From: Berberis thunbergii
Taxonomy: Eukaryota; Streptophyta; Magnoliopsida; Ranunculales; Berberidaceae
Assembly (NCBI GenBank): GCA_003290165.1
Contig: QNQO01005758.1
Coordinates: 310,001-374,000, forward strand
Direction of reading: 5' to 3'
DNA: 64,000 nt
Position numbers and translations under genes: made by a program. The notes under the pieces were generated by a model. It worked only from the letters and a program-made list of their open reading frames with translations. It did not search any database and was not told the DNA's origin. Position 1 is the stretch's first letter. The number at the start of each line of letters is the position of its first letter. Shown piece after piece: positions 53,735 through 64,000 of this stretch.

Positions 53735-55129
53735 CACATGTCCAACATTTTTTTGGGGGGGAATAGTGGTTAGTCAAGAGTAACGTTGGTAGACGAAAGT
53801 CTCTGGGGAAACATTTACAGTCTATACGTTGGTAGGTGTCACAGCCTTGTAGCTAGCATTGGTCAACTGTGGATACCCTTTGTTGCCGTGGTAGGAGTTG
53901 TTTAGTGTAGGTGGTCTCGCTCAGTGGTCATGTTTGATGGTCCCGTCTATGATAGTCCAGTTTGAGGTTAACCTATTACTCTCTTATGAAAATAAGTTGT
54001 CCAAGTGTCTTAGGTGTCTAGGATAACCCGTTCTTCATCCTCCAAGCAAAAAAATCAACTATAATGTATGATTTATATGATAAGTATTTGAAGTAGAACA
54101 AGAGTGGCAACAATAGCCAAATCCCTTAGTTTCCAAATCTTAGCTTTCAAATCTTGTTTTCTTTTAAGGATCAATTAAATAAAATGATGAAACAGTTGAC
54201 TCATTCTCAAGAACCAATTATTTATACAAGATTACAATTCTACAAAAAGACAACAATTTTTTACTCAACCACCAATGAAACCCAAAGGGATCAATTAGGA
54301 AAAATATTTTATGAATTTTTTGAAACAAACAGAGTCAATATTCCATTTTTTCAATGGTTCAACAATCATTACTTAAACCCCCAAAACAACCTAACAAATA
54401 CAAGAAGCATAATCCACCAAGAAACTTCAAGCGGAGAATAACAAATAAACTATAGACTAGCACAATTAAAACCCATACTAGAATCACAATCTTCAACCCA
54501 GAATCGAAAAAAATCTTATCCAACCAATCTTAATCAAGATTCCCAAAAGCAAAGCATTTATCAAGAAATTCAATCTGAACAAAAAGAACAAGATAATTTT
54601 AGTCATGACACTTTAACACAAATCGACAGTCCAACTCAAGATACAAACACAAACTTCAAATTAGATAAAGAATTTATTAGATTAGAATTCATGGAAAATT
54701 AAAATATTCAAAAAAGAAAAGAATTTTATTCAAGGTACAATTAACAAGAAAGAGATAGAATTGGTCAAACGTTTTATGATATTTGTGAACAATTTCAAAT
54801 TAATAAACCTTTATTTCAATGGTATGAAAACAATTATTCAAAAGATAAGGATGGAACCACATCATGCTTATCTAGCCAATAACCAAAAGAATCAAACATC
54901 ATATCTAAACTTAGCCCTGTCACTTTCAATCACAATCTACAATCATCTCAAGCTCAAATTATTGAGCCAAGACCTTATCACAAGATAAACATCAACACTC
55001 TTTCAAAACAAGATAATGACAACCTCAATAATTCTCCACCAAACAAGCAAAAAGAAGTATAAATAAAAGCCAAAACATCACAACACAAAACAACAAATAA
55101 AGAAAACATTTGAAAAGTAAAAACATTCT

Positions 55130-56930
55130 CCAGAAAGGCTTTGCTTAAAATGTGGACAATTGGACCACATCAAAAGGAATCATAACAAGTAGGGAAAAAT
55201 GGATAAATTACTTAGATCATAATTAAAGATATTGCAATCTGAACCAAAACCAAATACTTTACAAGACAAAGATCAATCTAGTCAAGAAAATTTTCAGTCT
55301 AATCAAATTAAAGAATCTAATGAATATAAAACCACAAGAAAATCAATACCAACAAAAAATCAACAAATCACTTTGCAAGATGTCAAGAAAAATCAATATC
55401 TCAAAAAAGAAATCCATCATATTAAAAATATTATTCCCGAAGATATCAAGTTACACTTTTCCAATACAATCACAAATAAAATACAGAGTTGGTATGTTAA
55501 TATCACACTGATAATAAACAAAGAATATAAAATTATTACAACTGCACTTTTAGATTCAGGTGCTAATTTAAATTGTGTTTCAGAAGGATTAATTCCTTCT
55601 AAATATTTAAAAAAAAAACAAAAGAAAATTATATGCAGCAAATGAAGAAAAATTACATGTTAATTACAAATTATCAAATGCTCATATTTGCTATAAAAAA
55701 TATTGTATAAATTAGGAACTCATTTTAGTAAAAAAAACATGAGTCAAGAAATCATTTTAGAAACACCCTTCCTAACATCAATTTACCCCTTCAAAGTAAG
55801 TCAAGATTGAATAATTACAAAAATATTAGGAGAAAATGTTCTTTTCCTTTTCTGACAAAACCAAAAATTGCAGATCTCAATGAAATAAAAAGAGAAGTTC
55901 AAATACCTATTTAGTAAAAAAAAAATTCAAACAAATCGATTGTTTAAAAGAAGAACTCAATTACAAACAAACTATAGAACAATTAAAAGATTCGAAATTG
56001 CAAACTCAAATTAGTCAATTTAAAAAAAATCAGAAACAAAAGTTTGTTTTGACTTGCCAAATGCATTTTGGAATAAAAAAAACATATGGTCAGTCTTTCC
56101 TATAAAGATGGCTTCAACGAAAAAAAGAATTTGACAAAAGCAGGACCAATCCAAATAAGTGCATAATTAATTGAATATTGGAAAGAAGAAATCAATCTTT
56201 TATTTAGTAATAAACTAATTAGAAAAAGCAAATCTCCATGGAGCTGCTTAGCTTTCTACGTTCAGGAGGCAGCTAAGATAGAACGTGCAACTACAAGATT
56301 AGTCATTAATTATAAACCCCTCAATGATGCACTTAGGTGGATTAGATACCCAATTCCAAACAAAAGAGGTCTAATCAACCGATTATCTTAAGCGACAATA
56401 TTTTCAAAGTTTGATCTTAAATCAAGTTTTTGCTAAATTCAAATAACTCTAGAAGACCGATACAAAACAACTTTCAATGTACCTTTTGGTCATTACGAAT
56501 GGAATATAATGTCATTTGATCTCAAAAATGCCCCATCAAAATTTCAAAGCATATTGAATGATATTTTCAATCCTTACACAAACTTTTCAATTGTCTACAT
56601 AAATGACATTTTAATCTTTTCAAAATAAATTGTAGAACATTGGAAACATTTAGGCAAATTCTTCCAAATTTTTAAAAAACAATGAATTAGTGTTATCACC
56701 AACAAAGATACCATTATTCCAAACAAACATTAGATTCCTTGGTCATAGAATCAATAATGATACAATTATCAGAAATGATCGATCAATAGCTTTTGTAGAC
56801 AAATTTTCAGATGAAAATAAAAATAAAAATCAATTGCATAGATGTTTAGGAAGTCTCAATTATATGGCTAATTTTTATAAAAATCTCAAGATTTTAGTTA
56901 AGCCTCTATATGCCAGACATAAAGAAACTC
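55130..56930 (+). pseudogene. Copy A: knuckle, protease and reverse transcriptase, broken
   Basis: Polymerase polyprotein remains. A CX2CX4HX4H knuckle-like motif lies near 55140. The protease has an LDSGANLNCVS active-site segment at 55549-55580. After stops and shifts the RT begins near 56150 with the family's conserved fingers and palm segments (RLVINYKPLND, FSKFDLKSSF, VPFGHYEWN, LKNAPSKFQ). At the polymerase active site the expected Y-x-D-D reads YIND (about 56598), so the first catalytic Asp is Asn. At least five stops or frameshifts are present. The region from 56940 to 57206 is open but not recognisable to me. No product could be functional. Confidence 0.75.
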
Positions 56931-57206
56931 CACCATTGACGGAATGTGTGTGCAGCTTGCGGGACATTCACACAATGCACATTTGTCAAAATGAAAGAAC
57001 AATTTTCTATCAATACATACCAAAAAGTTTTAAATGCTATTCAAACTTACAATACATGGTCCTCCATAATGCCTTCCATTCCCTTATGGAGAGCAAAATT
57101 GGCTAATCCTGAATCCTCACAACAGACAGATATAAAATCATTCATCCCTCCACTGCAAGTAAAATTCACAAACATGTATAATAAAGATCTTATAGACTCA
57201 ATTTGA

Positions 57207-57705
57207 CCACCCATACTATGGGATTTTATTACAAAGATCTTGTCAAAAGTTCAGTTTGTAATTTCCTCGTCTCTAAGAGAAGCAATTCTTCTTCAATAAA
57301 AGGAAGCTTAACAATACCCTTCAATATCAGCAACAGATTTCATAATGAATAAAATCTAATATAAACAATAAAATGTGATCCCATTTGTTAAGACAAAGAT
57401 CAATGAACCTGCCACTGATGTCTTTTTCCATCTAAATCAACTTCAAAACCTAACCATCGTACAACTTACAAATCAGTTCTCGTCATGAATTACTTACACT
57501 AATCTAGACAAATTTGGTTCTTACTTGTGGGGTAGAATTCTTTGACAGGGGATTCCTCTGAAGTCATTAGATGCCAATAAACTTTCGATAAAGCATGGAC
57601 ACTGCATAAGAACATTTTGAACACTACCTCAAGAAGAATGATACATTACATCAATGAGAAAAAAAGAAAAAATATGTCTGGATCCCTTCTAGGAACGAGG
57701 ACTCC
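57207..57705. other. Unassigned junction between pararetroviral copy A and the XRN fragment
   Basis: No recognisable gene, and no CACTACACC terminus, so the left border of CACTA-C is not visible here. It may contain the end of the pararetroviral copy, a deletion junction, or both. Confidence 0.4.
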
Positions 57706-59750
57706 CATCAGTTGTTCAAAAGGTTTAAATGGGGCCCCCATGTTAAATTTTATGCGGACACTTGCTAAACCCTTCAGATCGGAAGCAAAAGGAGCGTAAT
57801 AATATGGGTAAAACCTGCACCAAAAAGGGATTTTGTTATTCATCACACAAAAAAGTGTAGATTGGTACAAACTAATTTTCATAAACAAAACTCACCACAC
57901 GTCCATGATCGAACTCCATAGAAGTAATACTAAAGAACCCAACAAAGTCCTTCAGCGTACTTTTTAACCTACAAGTTGATACAAAAAGTATCATAAAAAA
58001 TTTACGAGATGACACTATCACCCGACGACTAATCAACATGACTTCAAACTCTGGAACTTTATGATCAGCTTTTATGGGGGAATATAACTTATAGAAACAC
58101 AGGAAGACATGGTGGGAAAATTCAAATGTGACTGGAAAAAAAAATCCAATATAAAAAAAGACAAAATTTTTTGCTAAAATAAGACGTACTATTTCTTTGC
58201 GAATGATTTCCATTTTCTCCGAGCCTTCTGCTTTGAATTTCTCCTTGTAGTACCTTTCCCTCCATCCATGTAAACCCAATCTGACTTGCATAAAATATGT
58301 GCAAACAACCTCTCAGATTTACAAATTATAATTATCTTCATCCTTTCAAAGCAATACTCTGTATACATGAAGCAGGAAGTACTTCACTATTACATACACG
58401 AGAAATTCAAAAAGTGAAAGCACATACCTTGTCTGTCAATAATCCACCATGTTTGAATAAATCACCCTTCTCACGGATCATATCCTTTAGCTGTCGTTTC
58501 AAGTCCTTCGTGTTCTTCACAACCTAGAAGACAACAACAAAATATTTAGATTGAACTCTTAAGCAAGTGGTTCCCAAAAAATTTCATGTGAACATAACAG
58601 GCACCAAATTCCAAATATAGCATTATAGTTATATAAGAATTAGCATACATCATCATCATCATCAAATTTGCCCAATGTTGGACAAGATCCTTTAAAGAAA
58701 GTATCTTCATTATAATCCTTCCTTGCATTCAGCTCCAATTTACTTATTGGAGCCTGAACAAGTATGTCATCTCGCTGCACAAAACAAGGAAAAAAAAAAG
58801 AGAACATTAGTTAAGTCAATTATCCAAGAGAATCCCATATCCTATATAACCTTTACCAAATGTAGCATTACCTCAGTCTCCAAATCATTTGTATCTTATG
58901 CCAATTCTCGCAATATCTTTTTTTTTCATCTGCTGGTGTAAAATTAACCTTTTCTTAAATATCACATCTTCATAAGTGCCCACAGATAGGATGAACTTTT
59001 CAATTCTCTTTAACTTCACATAACCAGCTTTCTTGTCCTCCACCTTTACAAAAACAGAAGAAACAAAACGACTACTCTGTTACACCTCTGATTTACAGAT
59101 TCATAAGCATAAAACTATGGAGCCTTTTCATACCCTTTGCATGTCGACCAGGTATCCTCCCAAACTCTTGAATTCATTTTTGTACACAACATACTAAAGT
59201 CATAAAAACATACTAAAGTCATAAAAAGCAATGTGCCATGAATGCGGTGCAAAGCAGTTAACCTCTCTTATCTCCAATGAAGGCATATGTGGCAGAAAAT
59301 CATTTCCCATGAAGAAGCAGATGAATATGAAATCATCTATCAAGCGTTCAAGATCAAGTTGAAATGGGGGTTCCTCGATTTTCAGGTCCAACTCCAAATA
59401 TTCCCTTTAGGTTCGTAAGTTTAAGAACTGTATCCTCCAAAAAAAAAAGGTGACAAATTAAGAAATATAAGCCGAAATCAAATATGAAAGCTTACAGAAA
59501 AGTATTGAACAAGCATAACTATTATGACAAGGACAAAGATATATATATACCTCAAAAGCTACATCTCGTTCTGATCCCTTCTTGGTGTCCTAACAAATGG
59601 AGATAATTGATTATTCAAGTTTTTATAAACAAATGAAAATTTAGAGTTGCCCATTCAAATGATGTAGGGAGACATAGCTAAACTAACCTCTCTTAGGATT
59701 GAGAAATGTAGTTCGTGAGCTGCAAGTGCCAACATTATCAGATCAGCATC
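57706..59750 (-). pseudogene. Captured XRN (nuclear/cytosolic 5'-3' exoribonuclease) fragment, about nine exons
   Basis: Minus-strand, intron-containing piece of a plant XRN2/3/4-type exoribonuclease, which degrades 5'-monophosphate RNA. Exon blocks in order: 59750-59688 DADLIMLALAAHELHFSILR; 59590-59551 DTKKGSERDVAFE; about 59435-59264 with [15 protein letters not shown] (a conserved catalytic-domain motif); 59170-59136 SLGGYLVDMQ; about 59045-58940 KAGYVKLKRIEKFILSVGTY; 58773-58652; 58527-58430 DLKRQLKDMIREKGDLFKHG; 58290-58190 VRLGLHGWRERYYKEKF; about 57840-57706 [20 protein letters not shown] ending QLMGVL. The N-terminal Mg-binding exons and the C-terminus are missing. At least one frameshift (near 59405) is present. 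Exon limits are by eye. Confidence 0.85.
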
Positions 59751-60519
59751 CTGTAGAACAGCTCATTTAAGAGATTGAAATCAAATGGTGCACGTGAAAC
59801 TAACAAGAGTTCTATGTTTAAATAACAAAATAAAAGGGGAAAAGCATTGCAGAACAAAGGCACAAAATGTCGGAAATTGTTCATATCAAACCAAACAGAC
59901 AGTGTCTAGTGTCAGGATCATAGCCATCAATTGGTCTCTTCAATGGGTTTCCGGATCTGTTGGAGATATCTCTCCGTCAATTGCGGGTGAGAGATTGATA
60001 AATTGGTGATATTGAGTTTGAGCCCTTCTAGATTGATAAATGGGGAGAGGAAACCCTAACTTTTCAACTTTGCAAATGGGGAGAGGAAGAGATGAGAACA
60101 ATAGACTATTCTGCTTGAAGAAATCATGCTTGGGGTGCCATGAAAGATGAAGAAGAGATGAGCTTTTGAGAGAGATTTGTGAAAAAAGGAGCTTTTGAGA
60201 GAGATTTGGGGGTGCCATGAAAGATGAAGAAGAAGGAAATCTGAACCAATTTCATGTTCTTCTTCAGTTCGGTTCTCTCAAGATCTAAAGAAGAAGAAAG
60301 AGATCGTACCTTCTCAAACTTTCTTCTTTTTCTTCTTCTTTTTCTTCTTCTTCTTCTTCTTCTTCTATCGTCCTCTCCTTCTTTCGTCCTTCTTCTCTGC
60401 TTCGAGAATCAAAATACTGCTTGTGAAGAGAAGGTGTGGAGAGAGTGAGAATTTGTTTTTCCCCAATTTTTTTCGCCAAAGCGCGAAACTGCTCCCTCCA
60501 AAGCGCGAAAGTGAAATTC
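59751..60519 (-). other. CACTA-C 5' interior without recognisable gene
   Basis: Between the terminus and the XRN exons. A (CTT)n-like run lies at 60320-60370. Two copies of GAGCTTTTGAGAGAGATTTG (60161 and 60190) and of GGGGTGCCATGAAAGATGAA (60134 and 60211) mark a short duplication. No protein recognised. Confidence 0.55.
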
Positions 60520-60771
60520 TTTTAGCAATGGTTTTAAACCGTTGGCAGTTTTAGCCACGTTTATAAACCGTTGGCAATTATAGCCATGTTTATAAGCCAT
60601 TGGCAATTATAGCCACCGTTTAAAACCGTGGCAACCCTTTTGGTGTAATTTTTTTAGCCACGGTTTTAAACCGTTGGTCGTTATAGCCACGGTTTTTAGC
60701 CGTGGCAAATAAACCAACTGCTTAGAGCCGTGGCCATCTCCCCGTAGCTAAATAGGCCTTTTGGTGTAGTG
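60520..60771. repeat. Subterminal repeats and terminus of CACTA-C
   Basis: Units such as AGCAATGGTTTTAAACCGTTGGC, AGCCACGTTTATAAACCGTTGGC and GCCACGGTTTTTAGCCGTGGC are repeated about seven times, ending GGCCTTTTGGTGTAGTG. TTT follows at 60772-60774, the same target triplet as CACTA-B. Confidence 0.85.
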
Positions 60772-60774
60772 TTT

Positions 60775-63700
60775 CAATCATGATTTATTTAGGCTAAATT
60801 TTCTATAAAGGATTAGGCGTTTCTGTTACTGTTGTTCAATTTTTTCAAAAACACCCAAATCATGAAGAAAGAGTACACCTAGGAGAATTCTTTTACCAAT
60901 TCTGTGAAAAACTCCAAGTCTCATTTATTTGACTGGTATGAAAACAATTACTCAAAATGTTTAAATGTCATAACAAATACAAATACCTGAAAACTCAAAG
61001 ACAATACTATCACAGAATCCAAAATACCTCCCTTAGAACAAATATATTACAAAACCCAAGGTGCTGAAGTTGTAGCCTCCCCAATAAAATATGCCAATCA
61101 AATCACTTCAAATCAAGTAGAATATGGAATATTGAAATTCATTGAACAAAACAATTACACAAATATACTTTTACACACAATAGGTCAACATGTAGTCAAT
61201 GATAAACCTTCCAATACCCAAGAACAAATAAATCCTCCAAAACCATCTCCATATTTCAAACCAGCAACAATTGACAAATGAACAATTTCATCTCAAGCCA
61301 ATCTTATTGACCAAATCAATAAATAAATAAAAAATTAGCACAATTAACACTCAATGGTCTCGAATCTACAAAATCATCCTTAAGCTCAAATAATAAAAAT
61401 GTTTTATCACAATTATCAGATACAGAAAAAGAATCTGATTCACAACCCCAAATAATTTCACAATTAAATAGGTCAATTCCTTCAACATCAAAATTCACAC
61501 CATTACCTTCAACAAGAAACTTTTATCCAAGACCTTCCTTTCCAGACCTTCAATTTCAAGAAAATGGACAAACATTCGCATCTCAATATTCCACTGGTTC
61601 AATTTATGAGTGAAATATAGACGGCCAAAGTAAACAAAATATTTTAGACACAACTATAGAAATGACAATGTTGGCCTCAACTCATAGAAATGAAGGCAAT
61701 GATGACAATCAAATAGTAAAAAAATTATTGCCAATTTTACTAATCAATTAAAATGATGGTGGGATTACTATCTAAACCAAGAAGAAAAATACAATATTGT
61801 CAATGCTGTTAAAATCGATCAGTTCGGCCAACAATCAAAACTGAAATGGGTGAAACCATATATGATTTTGTTCCAACCCTCATTTTCACTATACTCAAAC
61901 TCTTTATAAGTGATCCAACCCACTTTCAAGAAAAATCAAAAGAAATCCTTATAAATTTAAGATGCCCAACACTTTAAGATTTCAGATGGTACAAAGACAT
62001 ATTCATATTAAAGGTCATGACTAGACCAGATGCCAATAGTCCATTTTGGAAGAAAATTTTTTTTGTTGGATTTCCTTCAACTTTCACTAAAACAATTAGA
62101 CATAGTCTTAAGCTTTAATTCACTTGATCATATGATAATCTCACTTTTGGTGATTTGATTGCAAAAATAAATGAAGTTGCATTAACAATTTGCAATGATC
62201 TCAAACTTAGAGTACTATTAAAACATTAAAATCTAAAAAAAAGAAAAGAATTAGGTAACTTTTGTCAACAATATGGTTTTGAACCAATCAAAACACCATC
62301 ATCAAAATAAAAATATCAAATCACAAATATACAAACAAAAAACCCACATACTCAAAACAGCTTACATATTCAATGACATCTTTTAAACCCAATCCTTACA
62401 ATAAACCACAAACAAACAGCCATATACCAAACCACAAATAAATCAATCGACTTATTTCAAATGTGATAAAACATGACACTTTGCAAAAGATTGCAAATTG
62501 GAAACAAAATCAAAGAATTAAAAATATCAGATGAACTTAAAAACATGATTCAAAATATACTCATCGAATCTGAATCTGATTTAAATCATGATGACCCTCA
62601 ACTTTACAATATCTAAACATCAAAATCCGATTTTGATTCATTTTCAAATCATCAAGTTAATGCATGTAACTGCAATGAAGCTTCATGCATCAATTTAATC
62701 TCAAAACAAATATTTTATTAGACTTTATTAATAAGATAGACAATCCCCAATTAAAACATGAATACATAGTCAAAATCAAGGATTTAATAGGCAAACAAGA
62801 ACAAACATTTACAGACAAACCATACTACAATCTTCAAGAAATTATTGACCGATTCAAACCTAAAAAACCATTATCCTTACAAGATCTTCAACGAGAATTA
62901 ATAATCTTGAAACATAAATTTCACAATTAAAAATGGAAAAATTTACAAATAAAAGAATTAATATTTTACAATTTTCAGGAACAAGAGAAATCTGAAACAT
63001 CTACCAAAGGCGAAGAAATATTCCAAGAAGAAACAAAAAAGGATAACAAAATTTTTTCAAATATTTTCACAAATCAAATTTTGTAAATGGTATGCAATAT
63101 TACCATAATCATTAACAAAGAATACAAAATCAACACAACTGCATTAGATGATTTTGGTGCAGATTTAAATTGTGTTTCTACAAGATTAATCCCTTTAAGA
63201 TATTTTGAACAAACAAATAATAAACTCTATACTGCAAACAATCAACAATTAAAGGTCAATTACAAATTAACAAATGCTCAAATTCACCGTCATAAAAATC
63301 TAGGACAATAAATTATCTTAGGAACTCCCTTTTTGTCAACAATTGATTCATTCAAAACAAGTGATAAAGGAATATCTGCAAAGATTTTAAGAGAAGTTTT
63401 CTTCCCATTCTTTTTGCAACAAACATCTAATAATTTTACAATTTTACAAAAACAGTTAATAACTAAAAAATCTCCAACAAAGTCCACATCCAATTATAAT
63501 TCAAAATCCTCATTCCTGATTTGCCAGATCAAACCAATTTATTTTACATGAATTTTAAAAAATCAAGATTTTCAAACAATTTCCAATATTCAAATAATTT
63601 CAAAATTGCATCACTTTAACAATTTTTCAAATTGATAGTCTTGCAGTTCACTGGGACGATCCCAGTCGTTCAACACAAACTATACTCTTAATAAATCGGA

Positions 63701-64000
63701 GAAAAATCTTGTTGATGATTTATGAATAACCTTCAAATCCAACAATGAAACCCAAATGAAAACCTCATTAAAAAGGCTATGCAAAAAGTTATTCACAGCC
63801 AAATGGAAAAGGCTTGTCAAAATTGACAAATCTAGGCTCGGTCCATTGTGACCAGTAATGCATTAGCCAGCTCATCTCAGAGCAAAGCCCATGCTCATGC
63901 AACTTTGTCTAGTCCAATAACAATGGCAATTTAAAATCCAAAAGGACAGTCTTGGTTTGATCAGTCAAATGTTCAGCCCAACATGTCACTAAGTGATGTA
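60775..64000 (+). mobile_element. Endogenous pararetrovirus (caulimovirid-like) relic, copy B
   Basis: Second decayed caulimovirid-like copy, same strand as copy A and running to the window's right edge. Seen: an open region resembling copy A's (60850-60960, a segment also present twice in copy A at about 54240-54380 and 54730-54845), a Ser/Thr/Gln-rich stretch (61340-61610), a coat-protein-like region (61760-62500) with a knuckle near 62455-62495, an acidic segment, a short clean frame at 62685-62930, and an aspartic protease segment at 63080-63330. RT is not reached or is lost before 64000. Many stops. Copies A and B overlap in content (N-terminal region and protease), so they are separate copies rather than halves of one. 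Confidence 0.65.
61760..63330 (+). pseudogene. Copy B: coat-protein-like region, knuckle and protease, broken
   Basis: Coat and protease part of a caulimovirid-type polyprotein, described only in outline. The coat-like region (about 61970-62280) keeps a W-Y-K-D...MTRPDAN block and the ELGNFCQQYGFEPIK block. A CX2C...HX4C knuckle follows near 62455, and an acidic, Asp/Ser-rich segment near 62560-62640. The protease at 63150 reads DFGADLNCVS, where the first Asp-Ser/Thr-Gly of the active site has become Asp-Phe-Gly. It ends at a TAA at 63309, after which IILGTPFLSTI continues. At least ten stops or frameshifts interrupt the whole. Confidence 0.65.

Larger units (their letters stand above)
53722..57206 (+). 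mobile_element. Endogenous pararetrovirus (caulimovirid-like) relic, copy A
   Basis: An old integrated copy resembling plant DNA viruses of the Caulimoviridae, heavily decayed. Seen in order on the plus strand: a primer-site-like TGATATCAGAGCC (53722), a ~400-bp leader less AT-rich than its surroundings, a Gln/Asn-rich open region (54154-55110), a CCHH knuckle-like motif near 55135-55185, an aspartic protease segment (55480-55610), and a reverse transcriptase with following connection segment (56150-56920). No LTRs were recognised, which favours a pararetrovirus over an LTR element. Numerous stops and shifts. The genus cannot be settled by eye; petuvirus- or florendovirus-like copies are the obvious comparisons. 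Confidence 0.7.
57640..60771 (-). mobile_element. CACTA element of the CACTA-B family, one end visible (CACTA-C)
   Basis: The right end at 60771 is AGGCCTTTTGGTGTAGTG; read on the minus strand it begins CACTACACCAAAAGGCCTAT then TTAGCTACGGGGAGATGGCC, almost the same as the left end of CACTA-B. Inside lie seven or so palindromic GCCACGGTTTTAAACCGTTGG units and a GCGAAA-rich segment like that of CACTA-B. The cargo is a multi-exon XRN fragment on the minus strand, i.e. in the element's direction. The other terminus was not found; the left limit given is approximate, so this copy may be truncated. No transposase gene. Confidence 0.78.

Noticed and set aside
57706..59750. A functional host XRN gene on the minus strand
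   Set aside because: It lacks the N-terminal exons and C-terminus, has a frameshift, and is bounded on one side by CACTA subterminal repeats.
60254..60479. Leu/Ser-rich and Glu-rich open frames at the start of CACTA-C
   Set aside because: Produced by a (CTT)n run; no domain.

Overview
This is a stretch of plant nuclear DNA, almost certainly from a eudicot. The evidence is Ty3/gypsy elements of the Athila and Tat types, CACTA DNA transposons, an L1-type LINE with an RNase H domain, relics of integrated plant pararetroviruses, and spliced fragments of typical plant genes (ALMT, DCL, ACR, bHLH, ABCB) with GT-AG introns. I see no intact host gene. The window is a pile of nested, mostly broken mobile elements separated by short AT-rich stretches. 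The species cannot be fixed from the sequence.

Layout. 1-5449: right-hand part of a CACTA element (CACTA-A) with relics of both transposase genes (TNP2-like and Ptta/En-Spm TNP1-like) and two captured exons of triosephosphate isomerase. It sits in the 5' LTR of an Athila-like retrotransposon (visible 5450-26877) that has a perfect tRNA-Asp primer site, a broken gag and a protease, but no reverse transcriptase or integrase. That retrotransposon is split between gag and protease by a second CACTA element (CACTA-B, 10116-21318). CACTA-B has no transposase and carries exon-and-intron fragments of at least eleven unrelated host genes, all in the same orientation. 27036-33050: a decayed LINE on the minus strand. 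33061-33497: two palindromic foldback sequences. 34687-43668: a nearly complete Tat-lineage gypsy element (Tat-1) with gag, protease remnant, RT, two RNase H domains, integrase, about 177-bp tandem repeats and an antisense ORF. 44232-51096: a second Tat-type element (Tat-2) on the minus strand that kept gag, 70-bp tandem repeats and the antisense ORF but lost pol. 51108-51277: a MITE-like foldback. 53722-57206 and 60775-64000: two decayed caulimovirid-like integrated copies, same strand. Between them lies the end of a third CACTA element (CACTA-C, same family as B) carrying a multi-exon piece of a 5'-3' exoribonuclease (XRN) gene.

The main result is the CACTA-B/C family. These non-autonomous elements share termini and palindromic subterminal repeats. 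They have picked up host gene pieces, one of them a string of at least eleven, with splice sites kept and all pointing in the element's direction. The nesting order is clear: Athila inserted first, then CACTA-A landed close to its transcription start and CACTA-B in its coding region. The 3-bp target duplications and the restored reading frame across the CACTA-B site support this.
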